Of a stretch of DNA of 64,000 bases, positions 11,165-21,490 are shown piece by piece. Position 1 is the stretch's first letter, and each line of letters starts with the position of its first letter. The stretch is from Epiperipatus broadwayi (Eukaryota > Onychophora > Udeonychophora > Euonychophora > Peripatidae): the NCBI GenBank assembly GCA_028023455.1, contig JAQFVV010000023.1, positions 1,258,501 through 1,322,500 on the forward strand, given 5' to 3'. The notes below the pieces were generated by a model. It was not told the DNA's origin. It saw only the letters and a program-made list of their open reading frames with translations, and searched no databases. The translations under genes were made by a program, and so were the position numbers.

Positions 11165-14100
11165 GGCTGCAGAAAGGACTTTGCTATTAACTGAAAGGAG
11201 ACCCTTTGATTCCTCTTGGAGGCCTTAAAGGAACCGAGCAGGGCAAATTCCTAATGTCCACTCCATACGTTCTTGTCGTTGCAGCTGTTATTACTATGTG
11301 TTTATTCATATAGTATACGAACATGGATGGGCTGCTCACCAACACGCATTAGCCAGCGTGGTGAGTTTTTTGGCTTTTTACCTCTGAGTTTAAGATCGAG
11401 AAACACCATGGTCTTTCTTCTCAGTGCCTGATAAGGCAGAATGAATGTTTGTGTAGATGATAAATATTTTTCCAATACATATATACAATTATGACAGACA
11501 AAAATAAAGCTTGGCCCTTATTCCCAGGAGGCTGTAAAGTCACCAACCAAGGCAGCGGTTGGTGGCCGAAGGCGGAGGGTGCTAAGAATCTCCTGGTTGC
11601 TGGACCCAGGCTGCCATTTGATGACAAATTTTTATTTAGGTACTTACAACTGCAGATCACTTTCAAGTGAAGGAAGATTGCAAGAATTAGAAGAAGAACT
11701 CTCTTATATTAAATGGGATATTATTGGACTTTGTGAAGTTAGAAGAAAAGGTGAAGAGACAATTGATTTAAAAAGTGGACATATATTTTATTATAAAGGC
11801 ACAAATATTGGAAATACAAGTGGAGTAGGATTCATTATAAATAAAAAGTGGAAGAACAATATTGTGGAGATTGATGGTGTATCAGACAGAGTGGCAAGAT
11901 TAGTTATACAACTTAATAGCAGATACCAAATGCAGATAATTCAGGTTTATGCCCCAACAAGTTCTCATAGTGATGAAGTAGTAGAAGATTTTTATATGGA
12001 TGTACAAAAGGCTTTTGATAAGAGTAAACAACATTTTAAAATTGTTATGGGAGACTTTAATGCTAGAATTGGTAAACAAATGAAAGATGAAAGTGCTGTA
12101 GGTAATTTTAGTTATGGTAATAGAAATGAGAGAGGACATAGACTTTTGGAGTTTGCAGAAAAAGAAAAACTTTATATTATGAATTCTTTTTTTGAGAAAA
12201 ATGTTAAAAGAAAATGGACATGGAAACATCCAAATGAAGGTACAGCAGAATTGGATTATATTTTGACTAACAGGAAATACATATTTCAAGATTGTAATGT
12301 TCTTAATAGATTTAACACAGGAAGTGATCATCGATTAGTAAGGTGCAAGATGCGTGTTAATGTAAAACTAGAAAGACAAAAATTGTTAAGAAAAACAATA
12401 TTTACAGTTGATATTCCTAATCTTCAGAAACATTCTAATGAATTTAAATTAGAACTTACAAATCGATTTCAAGTATTAGTAGATTTTGAACATGATTCAG
12501 ATTTGAATGAAATTAATATGAAAATAACTGATACACTTTTAAAAACTGCAACAAAGATAGCTGGTAGACAAAAGCAGCAATTGACCAACAAAATTTCTAT
12601 TGAAACTAGAGAATTTATGAAGAAAAGAAGAAATATGAAGATATACAAAAATGATGCACTAAAAAGAATTGAATATCTCGAATTTTGTAAAATGGTGCGG
12701 AAAAGAGTTGAAAACGATATAAGAAAATATAACTGTGAACTAGCAAGAAAAGTTGTAGAAGAAAATAAAAGTCTTAAGAATGTAAAACAACATTTTGGTA
12801 TTGGTAGGAAATTTATATCTGCAATAAGGAAAAAAGATGGAATTATTACTAAAAAGAGAGATGACATCATGAAATTGGTAGAAAATTTTTATCAAGAATT
12901 ATATAGTAATAAAGATCAAGTACCTCCTATATCTATTACATCTTCCGAATTGCCCAGAATTTTAAATGAAGAAGTGAGAAATGCAATTAAATGTATGAAG
13001 AAAGGAAAGGCTCCAGGTAATGATGGAATTATAATTGATATATTAAAAGAAGCAGGTGAAGAAACGGAAAAAATTTTAGCAAAGTTATATACCAAATGTC
13101 TAAATGATAAAGATGTACCGGATGATTGGAAGAATGCAGTAATAATATTAATATTTAAAAAAGGTGATAAAGAAGATATTAGAAATTACAGACCTATCAG
13201 CCTTTTATCAGTTTTATATAAAATTTTTACCAAAATAATTACAACTCGTCTACAGAGAACATTGGATTTCCACCAACCAAGAGAACAAGCTGGATTTAAA
13301 AGTGGTTTTAGTACAGTAGATCATATTCAGGTATTGAGAGAAGTTATAGAAAGGACAAATGAATACGAGTTGTCATTATGTTTTGGATTTGTAGATTATG
13401 AAAAGGCATTTGATTCTATAAACATTTCTTCAGTGATTAAAGCATTGGATCATCAAGGTATAGATCCAGGATATTGTCATATTTTAAAGAGTATTTATAA
13501 AAATGCAACAGCAACAATTAAATTACATAATGATACTGGGAAAGTCAACATTGAGAAAGGTGTAAGACAAGGTGACTCCATATCTCCAAAACTTTTTACA
13601 GCAGTGCTGCAAGAAGTATTTTGTGGATTAAAATGGGAAACTAAAGGAGTGAAAGTAAATGGAGATTATTTAAGTTATTTAGATTTCGCAGATGATGTAG
13701 TTGTTTTTGCAAATAATGCTTCAGAGCTGCAGGAAATGTTGCAGGAGTTATCAGATAAAAGTAGGAAAGTAGGACTAAAGATAAATGTTAAAAAGACTAA
13801 AGTAATGTTTAATCGGTTTGCTCAAAATATGAAAATAAAGATTGATTATGATGAATTAGAAGAAGTTAACAGTTACCAATACCTTGGTCAGATTATTAAT
13901 ACAGATGGAAACATAATGGAGGAAATTAATCATAGAATTAAAATTGGTTGGAGTGCTTTTGGTAGAAATAACTTGATACTAAAAGGAAATATGCCTATGT
14001 GTTTGAAAAGGAAGGTTTTTAACAAATGTGTTTTACCAGTTCTTACTTATGGATCTGAGACTTGGACACTCAATAGAAGAGCAATACAGAGACTTCAGAC

Positions 14101-14463
14101 CACTCAAAGAAGTATGGAGAGGTGTATGTTGGGAGTAACAAGAAGAGATCGAAAACGCAATGTATGGGTAAGAGAACAAACAGGTGTTACTGACATCATT
14201 GAAAAAATTAAAAGATTGAAATGGAGTTGGGCTGGACATATTGCTAGAAGAGATGATAATAGATGGACAATTGAAATTTTAAACTGGATTCCAAGAGATT
14301 GTAAAAGACCCAGAAAGAGACCACATGTGAGATGGATGGATGAAATAAGAAAGTGTGCAGGGGTGATGTGGAGAAGAGAAGCTAAAGATCGGAGAAGATG
14401 GATTAAACTTGGAGAGACCTTCATCCTGCAGTGGATTGATAATGGTTGATAATGATGATGATG
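11165..14463 (+). mobile_element. full-length RTE-type LINE with 13-bp target duplications
   Basis: The element lies between two copies of ATGATATAAGATC (11152-11164 and 14464-14476). The right LTR at ~21973-21985 shows the uninterrupted site (ATGAGATAAGATC), confirming an insertion. It has a ~450-bp 5' leader that is less AT-rich than its surroundings, one long open frame, almost no 3' UTR and a short ATG-repeat tail (14450-14463). A single-ORF layout of ~3.3 kb with a simple-repeat tail is typical of the RTE clade. The leader contains an inverted repeat (CCAACC...GGTTGG near 11540-11562) that could fold. Confidence 0.88.
11579..14449 (+). CDS. RTE-type endonuclease/reverse transcriptase, intact frame
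   Basis: A 956-codon uninterrupted frame encodes the single protein of an RTE LINE, which nicks genomic DNA and reverse-transcribes its own RNA at the nick. N-terminal apurinic-like endonuclease (about residues 18-255): GTYNCRSL, catalytic-type glutamate in GLCEVR (E53), [15 protein letters not shown] (G158 to G165) and SDH (249-251). Central reverse transcriptase: [16 protein letters not shown], motif [10 protein letters not shown] (D606), RQGDSISP and motif C FADD (703-706). A C-terminal region rich in Trp, Arg and Lys ([16 protein letters not shown] onward) is also found in related LINE proteins. Initiation may be at residue 15 (position 11621), which sits right before the endonuclease fold. 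All key catalytic residues I can check are present, so the copy could be functional or recently so. Confidence 0.93.
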   Translation: MLRISWLLDPGCHLMTNFYLGTYNCRSLSSEGRLQELEEELSYIKWDIIGLCEVRRKGEETIDLKSGHIFYYKGTNIGNTSGVGFIINKKWKNNIVEIDGVSDRVARLVIQLNSRYQMQIIQVYAPTSSHSDEVVEDFYMDVQKAFDKSKQHFKIVMGDFNARIGKQMKDESAVGNFSYGNRNERGHRLLEFAEKEKLYIMNSFFEKNVKRKWTWKHPNEGTAELDYILTNRKYIFQDCNVLNRFNTGSDHRLVRCKMRVNVKLERQKLLRKTIFTVDIPNLQKHSNEFKLELTNRFQVLVDFEHDSDLNEINMKITDTLLKTATKIAGRQKQQLTNKISIETREFMKKRRNMKIYKNDALKRIEYLEFCKMVRKRVENDIRKYNCELARKVVEENKSLKNVKQHFGIGRKFISAIRKKDGIITKKRDDIMKLVENFYQELYSNKDQVPPISITSSELPRILNEEVRNAIKCMKKGKAPGNDGIIIDILKEAGEETEKILAKLYTKCLNDKDVPDDWKNAVIILIFKKGDKEDIRNYRPISLLSVLYKIFTKIITTRLQRTLDFHQPREQAGFKSGFSTVDHIQVLREVIERTNEYELSLCFGFVDYEKAFDSINISSVIKALDHQGIDPGYCHILKSIYKNATATIKLHNDTGKVNIEKGVRQGDSISPKLFTAVLQEVFCGLKWETKGVKVNGDYLSYLDFADDVVVFANNASELQEMLQELSDKSRKVGLKINVKKTKVMFNRFAQNMKIKIDYDELEEVNSYQYLGQIINTDGNIMEEINHRIKIGWSAFGRNNLILKGNMPMCLKRKVFNKCVLPVLTYGSETWTLNRRAIQRLQTTQRSMERCMLGVTRRDRKRNVWVREQTGVTDIIEKIKRLKWSWAGHIARRDDNRWTIEILNWIPRDCKRPRKRPHVRWMDEIRKCAGVMWRREAKDRRRWIKLGETFILQWIDNG

Positions 14464-14476
14464 ATGATATAAGATC

Positions 14477-15639
14477 ACACACACTGCATTTCATGAAACA
14501 GTAATTCCATAGAATAAAGTAATTAAGAATAAAAAGAATATTTTAAAAAAAAACAAACAATTATTTAATATTTAATTAATAGCAACAAAAAAATTACATA
14601 ATAGTAGATAATTTCAAAATACATTTTTACAAAATTACAACCAAGTAATTAATTTTTATTCGTGGATTAACTTTAAATTCATTAGATTCTTTCTTTAAAA
14701 TTTTTAAAAATTTGTTAAACATATTTACAAAAAAATCAAATATTGCAATCTTTGATTCTACCCAGAGGGCAAATTGGGAGAAAAAAACATTACATTTATG
14801 AAACAAGAAAAATTTCTATTAATAAAAATATAGTGTGCAGACATAAAACAAAAAAAATACCTATAGCCATGGTTTTCTGGCATATAAAGGTCTTTCCCAT
14901 TGTAATTTCAGTTTTTCCTAATGGAGTTTCTTTTTGAAAGCTTCTAAACATGAGCCTGCTAAATTTGTCATTTCTTCGGTCTGTAGCAATCCCAGATAAA
15001 TGAAAATAGCAATTTTTGTACATGGAGGAAGGTGATGCCTAGCTTTTAGCTAAGTTCAGCACATGAGTTTCATGGTACAAACCATTCTTAGTGCTAAAAA
15101 TCATAATATTCTAAAAGCTGGATTAAAAACTTCTATTATTGTATTCAATAGCTTGGTTAAAATTCCTGTTGAGTTATGACACAAGTTGTAAAAGCTTCTG
15201 CTTCTTTTTATTCAGCATCTGGATTAAAACTTCACTGCTTTCTCTTCAACAGCTAAGTTAGAAACACTTCTACTATGTTTTTCAGCAGCAGTATTAAGGT
15301 TTGACTGCTCTCTTCAACAGTTAAGTTAGCAATAATTTCTTCTCCAAACACTTTGGTATAATCACCAATTCATACCCCCACATATATTTTTTAAACAATT
15401 TTGCCCACAAGCCAATCACAATCTGTCTCCTACATTATCATTTTTATGACAACCAATTAAATAAAATTTTATAACTACAATTATTCAGCTAATGTCCTTA
15501 ATCATATATTAAAAATAAGTTAAGAACAAGAATTTAACAATAAAATTTGTGACATTCCTTTGCAATAAGAAATCAAATCTTGCAAAAAAACAAACAAGAT
15601 AATCTGTTAATTGCATTGATTTGATTTGTTTGCTTTCAG
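14477..15639. other. left LTR continuation, no gene
   Basis: Collinear with 21986-~23350 of the right LTR. Relative to the right copy it lacks ~130 bp near 15015. Short open frames here are within LTR sequence and show no motif. Confidence 0.7.
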
Positions 15640-16677
15640 CCTTAGTAAATATCACTTACATAATCAATGTGTGTTTAAATAAATTTATAATTACAACTTT
15701 AAATTATCATAATAAATTTCTAGCAATAAGATCTTTCCATTGACTCATAAATTGAAAGATTTCGTGAGTATTAATGTATAATAAGAAATGAGGACTTAAT
15801 CAGTGAAGTATTGAATAGGTTCATGCTCTCAGATCTAACTGCTTCAGCTTCACCTATTTATACAGAAAGTAAGTTAAAGTAAAGAAGGGTTCCCCTCTTT
15901 TCTTCCAAAAACATAAGCTTGCAGTTAAGAACTGTAGAGGTCTCTACGATCGCATTTTTACGTGCACATTCTTGAGGTTATAGCCTTAGTAAATATTACT
16001 TACATAATCAATGTGCATTTAAATAAATTTATAATTACAACTTTAAATTATTGTAATAGATTTCTAACTATAAGATCTTTCCATTGACTCATTGTAAATT
16101 GAAAGATTTTGGAGTATTAATGTGTAATAAGAAATGTGGATTTAATCAGTGAAGTATTGAATAGCTTCATGCTCTCAGATCTAACCACTTCAGCTTCACC
16201 TATTTATATAGAAAGTAGATTGAAGTAAAGAAGGGTTCCCCTCTTTTCTTCCAGAAACATAAGCTTGTGGGTAAAAACTGTAGAGTTCTCTATGATCACA
16301 TTTTTATGTGCACATTATTGAGGTTACAGTCTTAGTAAATATTACTTACGTAATCAATGTGCGTTTAAATAAATTTATAATTACAACTTTAAATTATCGT
16401 AATAGATGTTTAACTATAAGATCTTTTCATTGACTCATTGTAAATTGTGAGTATTAATGTGTAATAAAAATGTGGACTTAATCAGTGAAGTATTTAATAG
16501 CTTCACGCTCTCTGGTCTAACCACTTCAGCTTCACCTATTTATGTAGAAAGTAGGTTGAAGTAAAGAAGGGTTCCCCTCTTTTCTTTCAAAAATGTAAGC
16601 TTGTGGTTAAGAACTTTAGAGGTCTCTACGATCGCATTTTTACGCACACATTCTTGAGGTTACAGTCTTAGTAAATA
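15640..16677. repeat. ~345-bp tandem array, three units (family N), inserted in the left LTR
   Basis: Units start CCTTAGTAAATAT (or TCTTAGTAAATAT) at about 15640, 15984, 16330 and, as a stub, 16666, giving periods of 344, 346 and 336 bp. Landmarks inside each unit include GTGAAGTATT, AGAAGGGTTCCCCTCTTTTC and GTAGAGGTCTCTACGATCGC. The right LTR lacks the array at the matching position (near 23365), so it entered or expanded after the LTR copies formed. The short CTTAGTAAATAT at both ends could be a target duplication or simply the next unit's start. No coding potential is evident. Confidence 0.8.
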
Positions 16678-17173
16678 TTAAAGAGATAAAGAAAAGAAAA
16701 TAACTCTGATAAATTAAAATTTACAAAATTATTAAAATTCTAATTTTGCTCTTCCCTTTCTTTTATTTTTCTAAAAAAAAATTACATTTAAATATGCTTA
16801 ATGTTTGAAAATGTTCATACTAACCTGGGATTTTACAAATATTGAGTTAAATAAAGACCTATAATAAAATATGTATTGGAAAAATAAATTTTATTTTATG
16901 CATTAATTAAATAATTTTTTATTCCTAAACCTGAAGAATATGCTTCCAACTATCTAATTATTTATTTACTTTTTCTAGTGCAGCTATGTAACCAACTGAT
17001 TGCATTACTCTGGTTATATATGGGATATGGAAATTGAGTTGAATTCTTTTTTGATATTTCAGTTTGATTCAGCCAATTCCATTTCACTACAACAAAAATT
17101 TATGTTAATCATGCTTTGTTGTGCATTAACATTTTTTTAGACCTTACGATATTTGCGTACGTAGAGGAATTTT

Positions 17174-17812
17174 TCAATATTGGTATTGAAGAAATTGGAT
17201 TAGATTGTAGTTGGCTGAAGTAGCAATGGATTGTTCTGCGCTATAATCTTTGTTTGTTTTGGAATGTGATTTATCGGTTTTAAAATTTATTTCTTCTTTT
17301 TGATTTTTAAATTTACTGTTGACAAACTGTAATGTGACAGCACTGGTTTTGTCGACCTCTGATGGAAAAGTTTTTACTTTAAAAAATTTGCCGAAATCAT
17401 TTTGTCGGTAATTTTGTCTATTATTTTCAGATATGGTTTCCAGGGTATTATTGGGCAAAGGAAATTGCTCATTAGAGTCTTCTGAGGGTATGTAAAGTCT
17501 TCGGAGAGGTGATGATTGGTTTTTGCTTGAATTTTTAAGAATTTCTATAGTTTCGCTTGATGAGATATTAATGCTATTACTTATATTAGGGGTAAGTTGA
17601 ATATTTTCTAAACTTTTGTTGATATTTGTGATGCTGTTTTCTTTTGAAATATTGGTTTGTGGGTTTTTATTTGTTGTAGAAGTTATTTTGGATGAATTTA
17701 GATTAGATCTAAGGCTATAAAATTTATGACCGATGACTGCATTGCTGGATTGAATGCTGAGATCGGGGCTAACCTTAATTTGTGAGTTATCAATTATATT
17801 ATCACTTTCCAT
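17174..17812 (-). CDS. 212-residue hypothetical protein in the LTR element interior
   Basis: An open minus-strand frame starting MESDNIIDNSQI and rich in Ser, Asn, Lys and Thr, with low-complexity tracts and no membrane segment or recognised fold. A short HKFYSLRSN stretch faintly recalls the YNLR-type motif near the end of some Gypsy polyproteins, but this is weak. A splice-donor-like AAG/GTAAGT lies just upstream (minus strand, near 17843). It lies near the 3' end of the retroelement interior, where an extra frame or remnant of a polyprotein tail would be expected. It could also be a chance frame in biased sequence. Confidence 0.35.
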   Translation of the reverse strand: MESDNIIDNSQIKVSPDLSIQSSNAVIGHKFYSLRSNLNSSKITSTTNKNPQTNISKENSITNINKSLENIQLTPNISNSINISSSETIEILKNSSKNQSSPLRRLYIPSEDSNEQFPLPNNTLETISENNRQNYRQNDFGKFFKVKTFPSEVDKTSAVTLQFVNSKFKNQKEEINFKTDKSHSKTNKDYSAEQSIATSANYNLIQFLQYQY

Positions 17813-17894
17813 AATATATAATGATTAAAACCGACTTACCTTGAATAAGAAACGTAAAGGTAAGGGGACAATCGTCCCTATCTTCCTGAAATTT

Positions 17895-18090
17895 CCACAG
17901 ACTTACAAGCTGGAATACAATTTATTAAACCTTGTTGGGCTATTTTTTAAAAGCAATTGTTTCATTCATTTTATATATTATTAGTTACACTTCGCTGTAC
18001 ATTAACATTTGTACAAACTTACAAGCTGGGAAATAATTTTTTTTAATTAAGCCATGTTCAGCTATTTGATAATTGGTAACTGTCTCATTT
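17895..18090. repeat. diverged local duplication, ~118 bp apart
   Basis: A block starting ACTTACAAGCTGG near 17901 recurs near 18018 with the same downstream order (AATTAAGCC/ATTAAACC, then TTCATTTATTT-like sequence). The copies are diverged, consistent with an old duplication inside the retroelement. Confidence 0.5.
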
Positions 18091-18239
18091 ATTTGATCTA
18101 TTTTTATTTCTGGAGATGGGGTGACTATTGGTCTTATAAATGCATGCCTGCCTCTAGCACCATGATTGTCAGAAAAACCTCATCACAGAAAACAAGTTTG
18201 CAATGCAACATGAGCACCATAAATGCTATCTTAGTTTAA

Positions 18240-18700
18240 GCACAAACACAACTTACTACCCACGAGCACATTGAGATTAAAAATGACCAAAGAAATGTTT
18301 GTCCATATGGAATACCTTGCTCATTTACTTTATGAGTTATAGGCTCTATCTCCATGACCCCAATTCTGTCCTGATAGACAATTTGGTATTCTACTTATAA
18401 AAATCCCAGCTCCTCTGATGGACTGACAATTTGGTATTCTACTTATAAAAATCCCAGCTCCTCTGATGGACTTTATTCAGAAAAAGTTTAAACCTTACAT
18501 AGGTGAAGTGCAGAGATAAAACATTGGATCATCATGAATACACTGCATCCCTATGCCTATAAGAATATCACCATCCACTATCAGCACTGAATGCAATATT
18601 TTCCTAATATTTATCTCCAATTTTTTCAAAGTATCTTCATTCCTCAGTTTCAATTTTCATTGTCTTGCTTATTTTTGTTTTCAGAAAATATTGATCCTGC
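18240..18700 (-). pseudogene. possible decayed protease region of the LTR element
   Basis: On the minus strand, broken frames include LIVDGDILIGIGMQCI near 18570-18620, which resembles the C-terminal LIG-D-L block of retroelement aspartic proteases; its position just after gag fits. No catalytic DTG triplet is recognised and frames are interrupted, so this is a weak call. Confidence 0.3.
18377..18473. repeat. 48-bp tandem duplication
   Basis: GACAATTTGGTATTCTACTT starts at 18377 and again at 18425; the two 48-bp copies are identical by eye. This is a recent duplication inside the decayed element interior. Confidence 0.9.
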
Positions 18701-18719
18701 TTAAGGAGACAAGATCATG

Positions 18720-20305
18720 ATCAGTTCTCCGATGATAATTCTGTGTTGTGAGATGATATACTCCTAGTTTGCCCAATTATTAGTATTCTGTCATTGGATA
18801 AGGAACAATATTCCTGAAGAGTATTTCCTTCATGAATATTTGATCCACTTCCAGATCTTCTAACTATTCATGTTCTGGTAGGACTATTTATGTCACCAGT
18901 TGAACTTCTCTTCCTCTTCCAACTTCATTTCTTCTGTTACAATACCATGGTGGTGTCTTGATTTTCCACTTTTCATATTCAATAGCATTCCTATGTGGAG
19001 TATTATCTCCTCTGTATTTTGATTTAGCTGGAGGTTTAATTACCCTTTCCTTTTCAAAAAGCATATGCACATTTTCCGCTGTCAAATGCATTTACCAGTT
19101 CAGCCACTTGCTCAATTGTATATCTGTCAGTGTCAATCAACATTCTTTGAATATGGCTTGGAAAGCTATGTCAATATTCTTATTATTTATAATTCTGAGA
19201 GAGGATCTGCAGTGAGTGCTCTCAATTTTTCTACATGCTTCCTAAAAAATGGAGTATAGGACTCACCAGGAGGACATTTCTCTTGGAATACTTTATGTTT
19301 AATCCCTTCCTTGTAATAATCACTCTAGTAGTACTTCATAATTGCCTGCTTGAACTTGATAAAATTATGAGGAGGGGGGTAGTGAATCCCACAATACCTG
19401 GGATGCATCTTGAAGATGGCTACAAGTTATTACTATCTTTGCCTCTTCGGTTATAGCATTAATGCTGAAATATCTTTCCAGACTATTGATGAATTCAATA
19501 GGTTCCTCACCAGCATTTTCTGAAAAAGTCATTATTTTAAAGAACTGGTTTACAATTCCAGGCATTTGGTTAGGATATTGAGTCTCTACTTTTACTTCCT
19601 CCATATTTTCAATTTCTTTTTTTTAAATGTATACATGGAAGTTTTGCTTTTGGTTTGACTATCTTGTCTATGGTCATCCTCCAACTGGTTTACTATTTAT
19701 CATCATCTCTGACCTGCAGAAATTTAATTTGATTAGCCAGGTCCCCTATATGCTTTTCTACCAATTCCAGGCTTCACTGACCTTCCTGCACTTGGCTAAT
19801 TTTGTAATCCATTATTTCTTTTATCTCTTATTATCATATCTTGTTCTTTACTTTGTCTCACTTCATTCAGAACTTCTTTAATCTGTTTGATTCAGTTTTC
19901 TATTTCATTAGCCATATTTTTATTGTTTTTATCAATTTTCTGTAGCATATCTACTTTTATTTCTTTCAGCATTTCTTCTGTTATTTTTCTATTTTCTGCT
20001 TCTGTTGATTTTTTATATTATTCTCTTTGTTGGTCTCTCTTTTTATTTTCTTCTTTGATTTATTTATTATCATCTTTTTGTTGGTCTCTTTATTCTCTTC
20101 TTTTTGTTGGTCTCTTTTTATTCTTTTTGTTGGTCTCTATTTTTATTCTCTTCTTCTCTTTGTTTATTATCTTTTTCTCTTTGTTGGTCTCTTTTTATTC
20201 TCTTCTTTAAACGATTATTCTCTTTGCTTATTTCTTTTTTTATTCTTTTATTCTCTTTGTTGTTTTCTCTTTTTATTCTCTTCTTTAAACATTACTAATA
20301 AATGA
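18720..20305 (-). pseudogene. broken gag of the minus-strand LTR retrotransposon
   Basis: Reading leftward, the first ~600 bp encode in changing frames a very charged Lys/Glu/Gln/Arg/Asn segment built from a repeated motif (EENKKRDQQRE-like), as expected for a coiled coil. Then EVLNEVRQSKEQDMIIRDK appears near 19800-19860. The best-preserved frame (19365-19604) carries FSENAGEEPIEFINSLERYF and a following SHLQDASQVLWDSL block, the pattern of a Gypsy/retrovirus-like capsid. Further left come FFRKHVEKLRALTADPLSE and a basic segment at 18888-19091 with PPWYC, but no clear zinc knuckle. Gag packages element RNA into particles. Multiple frameshifts and stops make it non-functional. Confidence 0.65.
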
Positions 20306-20689
20306 GATAACATGGAAGCTCCTCTATTCTCTGAATTCCTTCTATTGGTTGCTGATCATCTTCTTTTGAATTATGTTCTTACATCTTTTTCACTTTTCCT
20401 CTTGTCAGCACATGTTTCTATTATAGATTTTTTTATTCTTCAAAAAATTGTATTAATTATTTTTACACAAGAATTACAAATCTGAACTTTAAAAAATATA
20501 TCATAAAATAAACCTGACATCATTTCCTCTTCCATGCAACCATATTTTACCTTATCTGACATGACTACTATATTATCATTACCCCTAATCTGCTTTTCCT
20601 TCAACTTTATTGTCTCAATATCTTATTTTATTTCATTAATTTATTTCCCCTGCTTTATTCTCCAATTCTATTCTGTTCATGCGTGTGTG

Positions 20690-21090
20690 ACTGATTTTCA
20701 TTTCTATTGTATATTTTTATTATAAATACATATGCATGTAATACAAGTTCATGTCAAGAACCATTTATCAAAACCTTAAAGAGAATCTATCAGCAAAATA
20801 ATGCATAGTGACTAATTTTGGGATAGATACAGAATCCAGTCACTAGACAATGCAGCATGAATTCCCAAAGGTCTATCTCAGTTTAGATACTATAAGCTAC
20901 AACAACCCTTGATATGGAATAAAAATGCAAAAATTTTGCAAAGCACTGCTTCTTTGATTTAGTCTTAAAGACTGGAAAATATAAACTATGCCCTGATACC
21001 TTTCTTGGAGGTTTACAGGCTAAGGATTATGATAGCAGTATGTTAAGTGGAGCATAATAAACAATCAAAAAGAATCTAAAAATCTGGGAT
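20690..21090 (-). repeat. retroelement leader segment shared with 29.5-29.9 kb (family R)
   Basis: The reverse complement of this block aligns along its length with 29520-29900. Shared order: a TTATTGTTTAT/TGATTGTTTAT block, AGCCT...AAG, GGCATAGTTT, CTAAA(T/C)TGAGATA, GGATTCTGTA/GAATTCTGTA and a (G/C)ATATG(C/T)A block. It sits between the primer-binding site and gag, so it looks like the untranslated leader of this LTR element. Confidence 0.55.
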
Positions 21091-21470
21091 TGGAGCAATA
21101 CCTGAGAAAAAACACTCCATGGAGTTGCATGAAAAACACTGCATCCTCAAGCCAACAACAAAACATTCCATCCATTACCAATACTGAAAGTACATCTAAA
21201 CAAATTTCAACAATCAAAAACTTAATCCTCTCCAAAATTATGCCTTGATTATCTATTCAACTTTAATTATGAACTCCTTAAATAAACATTAATATTTCTA
21301 TTTTGTAATTTATAATTGAATTATAACAATCATCCTGTATACTCTTGTCACATTTTACAGTAATATGCTTAAATTAATTCTGCATCAAAATACAGAATTT
21401 TGTTTTTCAGGTGTATTTCTAAAATTCAAGTTATGTTGTCACTGGCTATCAGAATTTGATCATCATCATG

Positions 21471-21488
21471 TCCACAGTTGGGTCACCA
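21471..21488 (-). other. primer-binding site of the LTR retrotransposon
   Basis: Minus-strand sequence TGGTGACCCAACTGTGGA starts 2 nt after the LTR end (which reads ...TTACA). A TGG start right after a CA-ending LTR is the standard layout of a tRNA-primed minus-strand synthesis site. Which tRNA matches was not determined. Confidence 0.75.
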
Positions 21489-21490
21489 AT

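Larger units (their letters stand above)
9556..16830 (-). mobile_element. left LTR (3' LTR of a minus-strand element), split by nested insertions
   Basis: Four blocks, 9556-9950, 11042-11164, 14474-15640 and 16677-~16830, are collinear with one continuous stretch at 21491-~23490. The left edge begins TGTAACACTA, matching TGTAATGCTA at the right LTR. The intervening segments are absent from the right copy, so they are later insertions. After removing them the LTR is roughly 1.8 kb, long for the class. The far edge is approximate because the two copies drift apart near 16830. On the coding strand this is the 3' LTR. The two LTRs differ clearly, indicating an old element. Confidence 0.75.
16831..21470 (-). 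mobile_element. internal region of the minus-strand LTR retrotransposon
   Basis: The span between the two LTRs is ~4.7 kb and reads on the minus strand from the primer-binding site at 21471-21488 leftward. It has a ~1 kb leader, a broken gag (about 20300-18700), a weak protease-like stretch and an unidentified 212-codon frame. I find no reverse transcriptase or integrase motifs, so the element is either internally deleted or was non-autonomous. Gag sequence resemblance points to the Ty3/Gypsy type, but without a polymerase this is inference. Confidence 0.6.

Noticed and set aside
11900-12870. Minus-strand frames of 133-143 codons opposite the RTE protein
   Set aside because: Shadows of the plus-strand RTE coding sequence, which has all catalytic motifs.
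14033-14494. Minus-strand frames of 68-126 codons over the RTE C-terminus (also at 30197-30709)
   Set aside because: Mirror of the conserved LINE C-terminus; they recur in the truncated copy only because the DNA recurs.
19887-20305. Plus-strand hydrophobic Phe/Leu/Ser-rich frames of up to 107 codons, resembling membrane proteins
   Set aside because: Antisense of the Lys/Glu-rich gag coiled-coil segment; hydrophobicity is the reverse-complement effect.
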